A DNA stretch of 64,000 nt from the NCBI GenBank assembly GCA_024345305.1, contig BRON01000003.1, positions 1-64,000 on the forward strand, in the 5' to 3' direction. The notes under the pieces are model-generated. The model searched no databases. It saw only the letters and a program-made list of their open reading frames with translations, and had not been told where the DNA came from. Made by a program: the position numbers and the translations under genes. This document shows, piece by piece, positions 23,243 through 36,000 of this stretch; the stretch's first letter is position 1; each line of letters begins with the position of its first letter. This stretch comes from Mrakia gelida. Lineage: Eukaryota; Basidiomycota; Tremellomycetes; Cystofilobasidiales; Mrakiaceae.

Positions 23243-26200
23243 TCAAGACGAGACTTCCTGACGAGCGCTGTTGATCTTGGAGATGAACTTGACTTGAGTG
23301 GCGAGAGTTCGAGGAGCTGCGACGACACGCAAACGAGGAGATGAGTCAGCGTTTCGTCGAATCCAGAACGAAGAAGGTGGAGGAAAGTCGCGAGAAGCTC
23401 ACCATCGTTCCGAGGCATCACGATCTCGATGAGCTGGATGACTTTCCCCGCTTGGAACTCAGGATCGCTGAGCAGAGAGTCGAGCTCTGATCGGGTTGAG
23501 ACTCGGTGGAATCTCCTATGGGTTGAGGAAGCGCCGTTGCCGTTCAGGGTGAGAGGAGGAGGGGAGAGGAAGTCGAGAAGGAGGGAGTGGTTGTAGGGTT
23601 GGATGTTGTTGTATTCAGCTCGGACTCCGTGGATCTGGAAGGAAAAAGTAAATAGGAGAAGAGGGGAGTCAGGTATGGGTTCAAGAGAAGGGATGAGGAG
23701 AGGAAGAAGGAAGACCGAGGAGGAGAGAGACGCGTTGAGCGAGGGGATGGGAGCGAGGCAAGGGGAGACGTACCTGTCGCTCGATCTCGTAGCCGTCGTT
23801 GTTGAGGATGAAGAGGAAGGGAGTCAGACCTCTGCGGGATCGAAGAGAGCAAAGAAGAGAGGGCGAATGAGTTAGTCGAGGCTCGAAACGAGGCGACGTC
23901 GACGAGAAGCGACTCACCGTCGCATGATCGTCCCAATCTCCTGAACACTAAGCTGAAGAGCTCCATCCCCGCAAAACAGAACGGTCCTTCGATCGGCTCC
24001 TCCTTCCTCCTTGGACTCTCGAACAGCGAGAGCAGCTCCGAGAGTCGCGCCGACGGACCATCCAATGGATCCCCAAAGAACCTGAGTCAAGACCGTAGCA
24101 GCCTTGGGGAAGAGGATGTCGAACATGGCGAAAGCTGGCGAAGAAGCAAAAGTCAGAGGCGGGGCGAACGAGAACAGTCAGCGAAACGAGCAACGGGAAG
24201 CGAACGACGGAAGGACGAAACGACGCGACGAAAGGAGGACGAGGGAAGTGAACGTACAGGAAGTCCCACTGTCGGCCAGTACAACGTCTCCCTCCCGAAG
24301 GAACTTCTGCACTCGAGGCCAGAGGTAGTGCTGAGTGATGGCTCCCTTTCCGAACTTGGCCTCGTCGGCCTGATCCTCAGCGGAGGGGACGACGCCGTTC
24401 TTCTTCTTGGGCACGACCTGGTCGACCTGAGCGGATCTTCCCTTCTTGGGAACGTTAGCGAGGCGCTTGAAGAGGACAGGTAGGATGTCTCGGATGGAGA
24501 GGGAAGCATAGACGTCGATTCTGTGGAGGACGAAACAGAGACGCACAACCGAGACGAGACGAGACGGAGGTCAGCGGTCGAGAACGAGCTCGAGAAATGA
24601 TGACGCGCGACTCACCCAATCTTGAGATGATCCGACTGCAGTTCCACGAGGGACTGAGGGTTGATAGCCCAAGAGAAACCACCCGAGTTGACGTCGGTGA
24701 GGAGGGCTCCGAGCGAGAAGACGAGGTCGGAGTTCTCGACGAGAGCTCGAACGGCGGGGAACGAGTTGGCTCCGACTGAGGGAAGAAGCGAGGGATAAGA
24801 GAACAAGTCAGCCGCGAGCTTGAGAGCGGAGATGAGGCGCAGAAGGAGGCGTAGAAGAGGGGAAAACGAACTGTAGCAGCCTCCGTACTGAGGATGATTC
24901 TCGTCCAACGTCCCCTTCCCCATCGGCGTGTGGAAGAAGGTCATCCCAGTCTCCTCGATGAGCTTCAAGGCCCAGCTATCCATCCTGCAGAGTGAAAGAA
25001 ACGAGAGAAAGGTCAGCGAAGGCGTCGCGAAGAGAGAGGAGAGAGTGAAGAGACGCGTCATGGACGTACCCGAATCGACTAGCCATCACATCAACGAGAA
25101 CGATGGGGTTCACGGCCTTCTCGTACATCCTAACGACGGTATCTATAACGTCCCTTCCAGGTCCGGTGAGCTCGACGTCGGCGGCAGCAGCAGGAGGTGG
25201 TGAGGAAGAAGGAGAGGGGAGGAGCGTGTTCAGTCGATCTGCTGGAATCTTGACGTGGACGAGGTCGGTTGGGAAGCCGAGGTAAACAGGTCTGCAGGGG
25301 AGTCAAAGGAGGTCAGTTCAGACCTCGAGAAGGGAGCGATAGTGAGGGAAAACGAACCTGCGTTCCCTGAGCGCGACATTGATGAGCTCGTCAATCATCT
25401 CCCCGGCTCCCTCGCCTTCGCGAAGCCTCGTTGTACGAGCTGAGACGTGGGAGGACATGTGTTGAAACTCGTCGAATTGACCGTCTCCGAGGGTGTCTAC
25501 GAGCGAAAAAAAAAAAAAAAAAAAAAATGCAGAGAAAGGAAGGGGTCGAAGGATGGAATTAGTTCGAGCTCACGATCAGTTGCGACGCGTCGAAACGAAG
25601 AGACGAGCAAACTCACGATGAAGTAAAGCCTGAGAAGTTTGAAGCTTGGTAGAGGGAGCTCCGACGATGTGAAGGAGAGGGAGTCGTTCGGCCATCCTAA
25701 TACACGAAAGAAAGAGGGAGAGGAGGTGAGAGCGGCGTGATTGAGGTCGAGCGATAAGGACAGGAGAGCGAGGAGGAACGTTCGAGCTCACATTCCAGCG
25801 ACGCCATTCAAAGCCGAGAGCTCTCCGACCTGTTCGCAAGCGAGGTAGAGGCAACGGTAAGCTTCTAGGAGGATCGTGAGCGAGCGAACGAGAGGGGAAG
25901 AAGCTCACTCCGAAGGTTGTGACGAGAACAGCGAGGCCTTTCGAGACGCGAGCGTATCCCTGCACGACGAGGAATAAGGAAGTGTCAGAGTGAGATTTGC
26001 CTTTGAGATGTGGATCGAAAAGGATCTCTCACATCGCAAGCATAAGCAGCGTTGAGCTCGTTGGCGTTTCCAGCCCAGAGGATGTCTTTGTTGTCCTCGA
26101 TGTAATCTGAGAGCGACGACGGAGGAGGAAACGACGAGGTCAGCTCTTCCTTTGCCGACGAGAAGTACACGAGCAGACAGACAGACTCACCAAGCAGCTC

Positions 26201-26542
26201 AAGATTGAAGTCCCCAGGAACACCGAAGATGGTCTTGACGTTGAGCTGGACGAGTCTGACGGAGGGAGGCAAGGTGAAACGAGCAGCTCGAGGTCAGCTC
26301 GGAAAGGTAACGCCGAGCTGATTCACTCGACGATCCGAACAAGAAGTAAACATCGAGCTACATACCTCGCAAGAATGTAGTTCTGAGGATTGGACAGAAG
26401 GAGGGCGAGAGCGAGGGGGCAGGAAGGAGGAGAAGGTCAGCTCGACGAAAGCGGACAACGCCGGCCTCACAACCGAGAGAGGGGAGGAAAACGAAGGGAG
26501 CTCACGCTGATGGTGATTTCGCCTGAGAAGGTAGTAGGCATA
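23243..26542 (-). CDS. PDC1: Pyruvate decarboxylase
   Basis: Thiamine-diphosphate-dependent pyruvate decarboxylase (EC 4.1.1.1), cytosolic, converts pyruvate to acetaldehyde for fermentation. The start at 26542 gives MPTTFSGEITIS, then NYILAR and LVQLNVKTIFGVPGDFN. The cofactor-activating Glu is in GVGELSALNG (about 25830). The active-site His pair sits in HHTLGDGQFDEF, split by an intron that holds a run of 22 A on the + strand. The ThDP motif runs from GDGALQLSVQEIGTIMRR (about 23970-23920) across an intron to NNDGYEIERQ (about 23800). The C-terminus continues to a stop at 23243-23245, a full-length family member. About a dozen introns are present, and the early exons are only tens of bases long. 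Phenylpyruvate or indolepyruvate decarboxylase is the main alternative. Confidence 0.88.
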
Positions 26543-27787
26543 GTGGAGTGAGCGAGGAGATCAAAGTTGTGGTGGGATGGGGTGGTGGTTGGAGGATGAA
26601 GAAAAGAGAGGGAAACGAAAACAACTCGACCTGATGACCGTCAAGCGGCGGAGACGAGGGCGAAGGTCACCCTCCTCCTTTAGAAACGACCTGTAAGAAG
26701 AGAAAGGGGCAAAGAGGGGCATCGGCTTTAGCTTCTCGAGCGAGTTTGGGGAAGAAAGCTGCAGAGGAGGGAGAGGAAGGACGAACGAAGGAGGTGGAAT
26801 GGGTGCCGAGAAGGATGAGCGACGCGTCGAGCGCAGGAGGATCGAACGACCAGAGTCGCGTCGAGACCTACTCTCAACAAGATGGATCCTGAAACGGAGT
26901 GTCTAGAGTCACAGGAGAGAAGGTAAATAGGGTCGGAGGGCGCTGGGAAGCCGAATCGGAGGGTGTTGAGAGACCGAAGGGATGGAGGGAAGGAGCTGCG
27001 CGAGGCGAGAAAGAGGGAGGAGCGACGTCGTCTTGTAGAGCGGGGTTCGCCGAGTTTGACAACGACGACGCTTCCTCGTATGAGAGACGGGGGAGGGGCC
27101 TTCAGACTCAAGGTGAGGAAGTAGAGAATGGGGGTGGCAGATGAAGGGACGAGCGAGGAGGGAGGGAAGAGCGAGCTCACCCTTCTCGAACCCGACCACC
27201 TCATCCGACACCCTTCTACTAGTGATAGCTTGATTCCTGATTCCTCCGAAGAGGGATATGCACCAGTAACAAAGGAGTAGGTGATGGAGCTGAGCGTCGA
27301 GGAGGACGAGTTGAAGTCGGTCGAAGTGAGGTTGAGTTCGACGTCGAACGAGGAGATTGAGCGAGCGACGTCCTCCAAACAGGACCTCCTTCTGCAAGAG
27401 ATGAGAGGTGGGAGTGATAGTACGATGCACAGAGAGCGACGGTGAGGAGTCATTGAGGATCGAAAGCGTAGGAGGAGGTTGATGGGAGTCTGGAAGGAAG
27501 GAGCGTTGAGCTCAACCTCGCTCGATTTCGATCTCTGGATTCAGCTTCGCGACCATTTTTGAGGCTCTTTTTTCGAGCAGCGAGTGTCATATCGCAAGCC
27601 TTGACAGCCAAAGGAGCTGAGCGTCGAGTTTCTCGAAAAAGTCACCTCTCTCACGAATCGAGAAAACGATACATAAGGAGCCCTCATCCGTCGCCTCAAC
27701 CCACGACCACCCTCGCCACCTCTCGCCCTTCTCCCTTGCCCTTCGCTTCCCCAGGACTGAAACGCTAGCCTTTTAACGTCGGCAAAC
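26543..27787. promoter_or_regulatory. Long divergent region, PDC1 / TAF1
   Basis: This 1.2-kb region separates two divergent genes. On the minus strand, a CTCTTGCAG acceptor near 27390 and a GTGAGCTC donor near 27180 bracket an exon-like block of about 210 bp. A further acceptor-like TTTCAG lies near 26893. This suggests spliced non-coding leader exons for PDC1 or a small undetected gene. The block can be read as a peptide (ISSFDVELNLTSTDFN...), but nothing is recognisable. Confidence 0.45.
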
Positions 27788-30700
27788 ATGTCAGAGGTAC
27801 GTTCAACGACTCCAGAGATGGTCTGGGATCCGAAGGAAGGATCTGATGAGCTCGTGAGCTCCAAAGCTGACCTCTCCTTCCCTTCCTCCTCCCTTCTCCC
27901 TCCCCTTCTTCTTCCCCCGTCTCTTCGCTCGATTTGTCATCTCTCAGGACGACGACTCCGTCTCCTTCCTCGGGGATTTTGCTCTTGAATCTCTTCTTAA
28001 CGAACTTGGAGAGGAAGGAGCGGATGGACTGTCGAACGTTGGAGTTTCAAAGTCCAAGAAGAAGGTCGCCATCGGAAAGGCAGACATCTACAACGACAAC
28101 TGGGACGACGACGGAGGAAAGGGAAAAGGCAAGGATTGGGAAGCAGAAGTAGACGATGAGCTCAGGAAGTGAGTACAATCGTCTCATCTGGTTTTGGCAG
28201 GACGGGGGGAGGGAGGGGAACGAAGGAGGAAGGAGGAAGGAAGCTGATGAGCTCAACACCTCCCTTCCGTTCCCTCTTCCTCCCATCCTTCCTTCTCTGC
28301 AGTGAACCCGATCAGCACGACTCTCCCAAGGCTGCTCCAGCCAGCAACTCTCACTACCTCGCCGGTCTAGCAGCTCTCGCTCGTCAATCAGGTCCCTCCC
28401 TCGCTCTTCCTCTCGGTCTCCCCCTCCCTCTCGTCAAGGAAGAACAGTCCGACGTCGACCATCCTCTACCAGAACCTCCAAAGGTCAAGGGAGTAGTAGA
28501 CGTTTTCCCGGACTTCAAGCAAGGCGTGGTGCTAGACTTCGTGCAGATGTTCGCGAGCGGGATCAACGGAGGGAAGGGCAAGAAGATCAAGGGAACGAGA
28601 GGAGGGGAGAGAGGCTGGGATCTTTCGACAGGTTCGTTCTTGTTTCCCTCGTCTCTATCCCTCGTTGATGAGTCGTACGAAAGCTCTGGGAGTGTGGAAC
28701 GCTGAACATTCGCATCTTCTCTCCTCTTCTTCAGTCGAACTTCCATCACCACCCCGCTCTCCTATCCCTTCCCTCGCCGCACCTCTTCCTCCTTCTCCTC
28801 CTCACCTGCCCAACGTCGGACCCAACCTCTCACAGTTCCTGCCGGAAGACTACGGGTCAGCCGAGAATCAGGAAGACTGGGAGGATATGGAAGTCGGAGA
28901 GGACGATGACCTGTTGAGGATGGCTGCGAGGGTTCGTTTCCCCGTCTTCTTCGTTCGCCCGGCTCGCTGCTCAGGAGCCGCTCGATCTCGAGGCCACAGC
29001 TGGGACTGACCTCTTTCTTCTTTCTCGCATCTTACAGAGGGTGAAAGAGAGCACCAAGATGGACTGGGACGCTGGAGTCAACAACCCGAGGAGCTACGAC
29101 ATGGTTCAGCTCGACGACTGGGAGAGTCAGATCGTTTACGACGTGACTCAACCGTTCGTCCTCGAGTCTCCCACTTTCTATCCTTCTTCGCGAACTCGAG
29201 CTCACCTTCTGTTTGTTTTCTCTCGTCTGATGCAGACCTCCCGCCAAACGTTCTCGCCCCAACGCTCTCACGCCGTTCAACAAGCAGATCGAGGAAGGAG
29301 ACTGGGTTCAAGGGATCATCTGGGACAGCACGAAACCCCCTCGACCTTCTTTCCTCGGGACCGTAGTCGAGGAGCAGGACGAGAACAGTGAGCACCTGGC
29401 ATTTCTCGAGCTCACATCCTGCGAAACCATCGCTCATTCTCCCACCTTCGCGTCGTTTCCAGTTCGAGACGACCAACGAGCCAAGCTCGCTCTTCCTACC
29501 GCTGGACGACAAGCTTCCGCCAACCTCGACCCTTACAACCTTTCGAACGACCATCACTATGAGGGAATGAAGCATCGAGTCCGTCAGACGTTCGGATCCA
29601 TCATCGTTCAGCACGCCTACCCTGCGCTGAAGCTTCAGTTCCCCTTCGTGAGTCTTCGTCGCGTCGCTCACATCTTTCCGTCGACAGATCCCTCGTAACT
29701 GACCTTCTTCCTTCCCCTCATCTCTCGTCCGTTCAGTACAAGACCTCCCTCTCCAAATCCGAAGCTCGATCGTGGCATCGTCCCGCTCTCCAGTTCCCGA
29801 CCAACATCAAGATCTCTTTCGAGCGTGTTCGGACGGCCAAGAAGATGAAGGACAAGGTTGGAAGGAAGCTCGGGAAGGGTGGAGATATCGCCGAAGGATT
29901 GAGGAAGCCGACGGATCTGACGCTGAGGGATACGAGCTCGTTTGTGCTGTGGGAGTTCTCGGTACGTTTTCGACGCGTTTCTCCCATTCCTCGCCGTCGC
30001 CCCCCCTTCGCTCGCTCGTACTGACCTTCGTCTCGTCTTTGCTTTCAATAGGAAGAGCACCCACCGCTTATGTCGTCGTTTGCAATGGGAAGTGTTCTCG
30101 TCAACTACTACAGGAAGAAGGACGAGAACGACGAGTACATCCCTCGAGTTCGTCCCGTCTCCCTACTTCCTCCCTCTTCCTCTCCTACCGTTCCCTTGAT
30201 TAGTCACTGACGAGCTTCGTCCCTCTCTCTTTTCTCTCCTCCTTCGTTTCCTTCCTACAGCTCGACCTGGGAGAACCCTTCGTCCTCGAATCTACGGACG
30301 AGCCGCCTTACAGTACCTTCGCTCCCATCGATCCTGGTCAGACCCAACCCACTCTTTACAACAACCTCATCAAAGCTCCCCTCTTCCGTCACACTCCGAC
30401 TCCCACGGATTTCCTCGTCGTGAGGTGAGTCGTTCTTGCTCGAGTCGCGTCTCGCTCGTCCCGAGCTGACGATCCTCTTCCTCGACTTCCTTTTCCTCAG
30501 AAACACCGTCGGAGGAGTCTCTACCTACGTCATCCGAGAGATCAAGAACCTCTTCGTCGTCGGCCAAACCATCCCGTCTCAACAAGTCCCAGGTCCTCAC
30601 GCTCGTCAAGTCTCGAAGACGGCCAAGCTTCGAACCCATCTCGTCTCGTTCAAGCTCCTCCAGAAGGCCAAAGGGAACCGAATCAAGCTCGCCAAGTTGA

Positions 30701-32705
30701 TGAAGTACTTCCCCGATACTCACGAGCTTCAGATGCGTCAGAGGTTGAAGGTTCGTTGCTTCTATATCGTCTTCTTTCTCTGCTCGTCGCGCGTCGTCTC
30801 GACTTAGCCCGTCGCCGACTCTTCCCCCTCCCCTTCCTCTTCCTCGACCAACAGGACTTCCTCGAGTTCCATCGAAAAGGTCCTCATCAGCAGACCTGGC
30901 GACTCAAAGCCGGAACCCAGTTCCCCGATCCCAACGAGTACCTCAAGATGGTCGATCCCGAGTCGCTCATGGTCGTCGAATCGATGCAGGTGGGAGTCCG
31001 AGTCCTCCAGGACGCTGGATACGGTCAGAGCGAGAAGGAGGAGAAGGACGAGGACGAGTCGACGATGACTGTCGAACAACAACTCGCTCCCTGGATCATG
31101 ACCAAGAGCTACCTTCACTCGCAGAGGGACAAGGCTTGGGTTCAGCTCTACGGAGAGGGAGATCCGACGGGACGAGGAGAAGGGTTCAGTTTCATCAAGG
31201 TGTCGATGAAAGATCTGTTCCTGAGGGAGGGAGAGACGGATGAGGATAGGAAAGGTCAGTTTACGTTTCCACTCGTCGTTCGTGCTCGTTCTCGCTCGCT
31301 CGCGTTTGCTGACCTCGCCCTCTCCCTCTCGTTCTCTTTCTCCAGCCTTCGTCGCCAGCCTCCCCAAATCCCAACAACGACAAGGTCACGCCGTCCAAGA
31401 AGCCGTCTTCAAGTCGGAAGCGCGTCGAATCTGGGACGCTCAGTGCTCCTCGCTCAGCAACCCCATCCCTCCTCAGCTCTCCGAGGAAGAAGAGGAAGCC
31501 AACGCTCGAGACGCCGTCGCGTTCAACAACAAGGCCGGTCAAGGGAACCCAGCTGGTCGATCGCAGTCTCAGTCGAGAGCAGGATCCGTCATGGACAACG
31601 ACGAGGGATACGTTGGCGGATCGTCGCAAGCGTACGCTGCTTTCTCGAGCTCGTCGAAGGGAGGAGGAGGAAGGAGATCGCCGTCTGCGATGAGTCGAGG
31701 ATCGTCGATGGATCGGGACGATGCGATGAGTGTAGGGAGTGGGAGAGGGTACGGGCCTGGGAAGGAGGGTGGGAGGGTGCTGAGGATCAAGAGACTCGTG
31801 AGTTTCGCTACCTCGTTCGACGTTCGTTCGAGACTCGGAAGTCACGTCGCTGACCGCCTCCCCCCTTCCCTCTTTCTCGTCGTCGCAGGTCAAGAACGAA
31901 TGGGTCACCGAGATTGTTCGAGACGTGAACGTCATCAACGCCTACGTTCGAAAACGACAACTCATCGAGGAGAAGGAGATCGCTGCTGAGGCCGTCATGC
32001 CGACTGGAGATGCTGAGCGAGACAAGAGGATGAAGAAGCTGTTCGTCGACCTTTCCTCTCCTTTCCATTTCCCTCCTTCCTCGACTGACTTTGCTGTGCT
32101 TCGTTGCGCTATAGACTCCTCGAGGAGATCGAAAAGCTCAAGAAGAACCAGAGTCGACGTCTCAACAGGAAGAAGACTCTCGCCGGAGACGAGAACGGAG
32201 TCGTCAAGCCTGTTACTTCCGTAGGTCTTCCCCTCTCGCACGTCCCGTCTCTTCATCGAACTGACCTTTATTGCCCTCCTCTTCTCATAGCGACGATGCG
32301 CCAACTGTGGAGCTATCGGACACATGAGTGAGCTGCCCTTCTCTCCTCTCGTCTCGACGCGTCTCTCTCCTTCATCCGATCTGACCCTCGGCTCCCTCTG
32401 TTTCTTTCTCCAGAAACCAACAGGAAGTGTCCCAAGTGGGCCGAGTTCAACTTGGCTCCTCAGACCCAAGCTCCTTCGACGGCTGGTCTCCCTCTTATCG
32501 GTTCTCAGTTCGATCAATCCTTGTGAGTTTGCCTTTTCGCCGCCGTCGTTCTCCTCGAGTCGATCCCGTAGCTGACTTGCTCCTCGATTTGTCTTTCAGA
32601 TTCTCTTCGGATCAAGACATGGAGGCTCCCGGGAAGATCAAGCTCTCGCTCAAGAAGCAGGAAGGGAGCGAGGATCAGCAGCAGCAGCAGCCTCCTCCCC
32701 AGTGA
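27788..32705 (+). CDS. TAF1: TFIID subunit TAF1
   Basis: Largest subunit of the TFIID general transcription factor, nuclear, acting in promoter recognition. The start at 27788 gives MSE. The first intron begins either at GTACGT after three codons or at GTGAGC about 57 nt later. Both reach DDDSVSFLGDFALESLLNEL, an acidic TAF1 N-terminus that in yeast binds TBP. The DUF3591 core is complete: SYDMVQLDDWESQIVYD, NALTPFNKQIEEGDW, NLSNDHHYEGMKHRV, LQFPFYKTSLSKSEARSWHR, FVLWEFSEEHPPLMSSFAMG and KLRTHLVSFKLLQKAKG. A C-terminal zinc knuckle reads CANCGAIGHMKTNRKCP. The protein ends in a short Gln/Pro tail with stop at 32703-32705. There is no tandem bromodomain, as in yeast Taf1. Introns are short with regular CTGAC branches. 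Confidence 0.92.
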
Positions 32706-33042
32706 TCTTCGTTCTTCGGTTCCGTTTCTTTGCTCGTCTTTGGTCTTTCGGGTCGACGTGTCTGTGTGTGTTTGGTAGGAAGAGGACGATATTAATGACC
32801 TGAACGATTCTGTCCGAGGCACGAAACCCCTTGCTCGAAGCCAGCTTCAACCCAGTCCTCTCGCGTCTTTCTCGCCTCCCTCATCTCACTCCCAGCCCAA
32901 CCGCGAACCCAAATGAATACACCTTGATCTGAACGCAGTCTACAAATGATAACCTAACCCCAATCCTAGTCCGAACAAAACCCTAGTCTAGTCTAGCAAA
33001 CTCTCTTTTCTACAACGAAGATGACGAACGAAACAAACCCGA
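32706..33042. other. Convergent 3' intergenic region, TAF1 / Zn2Cys6 regulator
   Basis: These 337 bp lie between two converging stops. The text is mixed, with CTAACCCCAATCC and TAGTCTAGTCTAG words near 32950-32996 but no true telomere repeat. No gene is visible. Confidence 0.5.
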
Positions 33043-36000
33043 TCAAGCGAACGAAACGTTCCACCCTTTCTCCCTCGACACCTGAGCCCACGAGATCCAC
33101 TTCTCTCCAGCTTCGTTCCGTTTCCATACTTCTTCGAGCAAGGCGTAGGCCGTTTGGATGTTCCCGATCCGGCAGCTGCGAAACGAAACGAAGTACGAAG
33201 GGAGGGGGAGGAGGGGAAGAGGGTTAGTGGACGAAGACGAGAACGAGCGAGTGGGAAGGAAGGATGGGACGGGTGGGTACTAACTTCGCATCAATGGTAT
33301 CAAAGAACCCTTTGACCGTCCGACGATCTCGTTCCATGGTTGAGTCGACTCCCTGCGAAATCGAACGAACGAACGGTCAGCGTTCTCGAAGATCGAAGTC
33401 GAAGGACAGGGACGCGATGGATGAACTGACAGCAACAAAGATAGGGAAGAGTAAACTCGACTCTGCCGGGGTTCCGACGACGAGGGAGATGCTTTCGAGG
33501 AGTTGGGACATTAGGAGTTGGGAGACGAGGGAGTGGGCGTTGCTGCAAAACGAAAGATCGAGACGCGTCAGTTCGTCCGTCGAGTCGTCTCGAGGAAGAA
33601 GTTGGTGCGAGAGATGGAGATGGAGACTCACCAATGCGAAACGACCTGTCTGAGATACAGCCTAGCCGTGAGGACCCAAGCTCGGAAGGTGACGAAGTGG
33701 TAAGACGAGGCCGAAGAGGTCTCCTGCGAGAAGGTGAAGTTGGGATAGCATGTGTCGAGGCGAGCTTTGATTCGGGATTCTTTGGCTGCCTGCGAGAGCG
33801 ACCAGAGACGGGGAAGGGAAGTCAGCACCGAGCTCGAGAAATGGAGTTGGAACCAAGAAGCCGAGGGAGAGAGGAAGACGAGGAACTAACGAGGATCCGA
33901 AGAGATTCAATGCGAGCGTCTCGATCTCCGTAGTGGATGCAACGGGAAGCTTCGACGCTGAGGCGAGAGATCTCGGCGATGATCTGGAAGACGAAAGAAG
34001 AATCAGCTTCTCTCGAAGGGAAGAAGAGGAAGAAAGAGCGAGCGAGGCGGAACGTACCTGGAAAACAGGCTGACAACATCCCATGAACGAGTTGATCCCA
34101 CCGCTCAGGATCGCTCCGTACTCCTCTGGATCGAGAGCTGGACCGTCGAGGGATGTGGAGGAGCTCTGAGGAACCATGACACAGCCGATCGAGCGACGGA
34201 CGGTCAGCACTCGGCTCGAACGCGACGCGACGAGGCAAGGAAAGGCGAACGTGACTCACAAGCAGCTCGTGATAAGCGATGTTCCTGAGTAACCAGAGCC
34301 CATTCCCAGTCATCGTCTGCAGCTTCTTGGGACCACCAAGACCTCGAATGATCTGCTGGGCGAGTTTGAGAGGAGTGAACCAGTTCTGCGTTGATCCTCG
34401 ACAGATCTGGTGGGCGAAGAACGAAACGAAACGAAGGTCGCGTCAGTTCTTGTCTCTCGTTTTTTTTTCGTCCCCTTCCCCTTCCATCCCCCCTCCTCAA
34501 CCCACCCACCCCCACCCCCTCTTGCATTCTACACCTCGCTTTGCTCGTTCGTCAATCCACTCACCTCAATCTCACTCAAAAGCGCCAACCCAGCCAGCAA
34601 CTCCTCGTCCTTCCCGCTCACGGGCACATCACTCCCTCTCCTTCCCCCAGCACCGCTGCTCTCCCGTTCCCGCAGAGCCTGCTGGACTCGTTCGGACGCG
34701 TCCGAGGTGGCTACATCGGCGATTTCGGACCAGGGTTCGCCGGAGTCGGAGAGGTGCATGGCTGACCAGGCGAGGATGGAGATGAGCTGCGAAGGTGGAA
34801 CGAACAAGGGGAGAAATTGGGTCAGTTTCGACGACGCGTTTTGTTTTTCTCGTCTCGTCTCGTCTCCTCCCCCCTAATTCCTTCGCTCCGGCTGAAAGAA
34901 GGAACGAGGCCTCCCACTCACCACCAAATCACTCTCAAAAGCCATCGGCAAAAAGACCGTCACGATATCCGTCCCAGCCGGTTCCAATCCACCTGGGAAT
35001 GTCCCTCCTGAGCCTCCTGGACCTCCTCCGTTGTTTCCTCGGAAGTTCCGCAGGGACGAGAGAGCTCCTGGGTCGGGAGCGAGGACGGAGACGAGGGGGG
35101 CTAGTTTGGCGACGAAGTAGTCGAAGAGGAGGGGAGCTTGGCGGATGATGAACTGCGAGGGAGGGGGAAGGAGCGCGAAGGAAGGAGGGAGGATGAGAGT
35201 CAGTAAGGAGGAGAGGTGACGGTGAGGTCGAAGGAACGACGAGCGTGATCGCGAGTTCGACCTCGACTTCGACGCGTCTCGAACTCACATCAGGCAGATC
35301 GGGCAAATTGAACGTCACGCTCGGCGCGATCGTCAACGTCTCTCTCTTCCCTCCATTCCTCCGCCTATCCGCCATCTCCGTCCCTCCTCTCAACCTCTGA
35401 TGCTGATCCCTCCTCGGACTCCTCTCGACGCCTCCCCTGCTCTCCCCACTCGAACTCCCACTACTCGAACTTCCAGGTCTCGCGTTGGGGTTCGTGTTGG
35501 TTCCCGAAACGAACCCATCTACTTCTCCATCCCCGTCGTCCGGAACGGGTTCGAGGGAAGCGCCGAGGAAAGGGGAGGGGAGGGAGGAGAAGAAGGAGTC
35601 GGAGTCGATGATTGCGCCGTTGGACGTTGGGTTGTTGGAGTTGGAGGAGAGGGAGAGGGAAGGGTGAGAAGCTGAAGCGATGGGTGACCAGGGGAGGGAT
35701 TGGTGCGTTGCTAGGAACGGGGAAGGGAGTTGGTGAGGGAGGTGAGGTGGGTTGTTGGGTGAGAGGATGGGGATGAGGTGAGGGTAGGTTGGATCGAAGG
35801 GTTGTTGTTGAAGGGGATGATCGGGGAGGTGAGCGTCGTTGTTGTTGTTGTTCTGGTTATGATGATGATGATGAAGCAGCTGGGCCGCCTGGTTCTGGAT
35901 ATGATCGTGAAGGTGCGAATGGAGGTCGTGGTGGTTGAGGTCGTGGTGGTTATTCCGCGACGACGACGAGGGAGGGAACGAGGAGTGTTGATGAAGAGAG

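Noticed and set aside
25506..25527. Run of 22 A as the poly(A) tail of a retroposed copy
   Set aside because: It lies within a PDC1 intron and on the coding strand is a poly-T stretch, like the pyrimidine tracts in other introns. There is no flanking duplication or retroposed gene.
26728..27453. Minus-strand 241-codon frame as an independent protein
   Set aside because: The frame crosses probable splice sites, has a biased Ser/Arg/Pro composition and no recognisable domain. It is more likely leader sequence of PDC1.
32940..32996. CTAACCCCAATCC...CCCTAGTCTAG as an internal telomere remnant
   Set aside because: The hexamer does not repeat in register. It is only a chance cluster of similar words in a 3' intergenic region.
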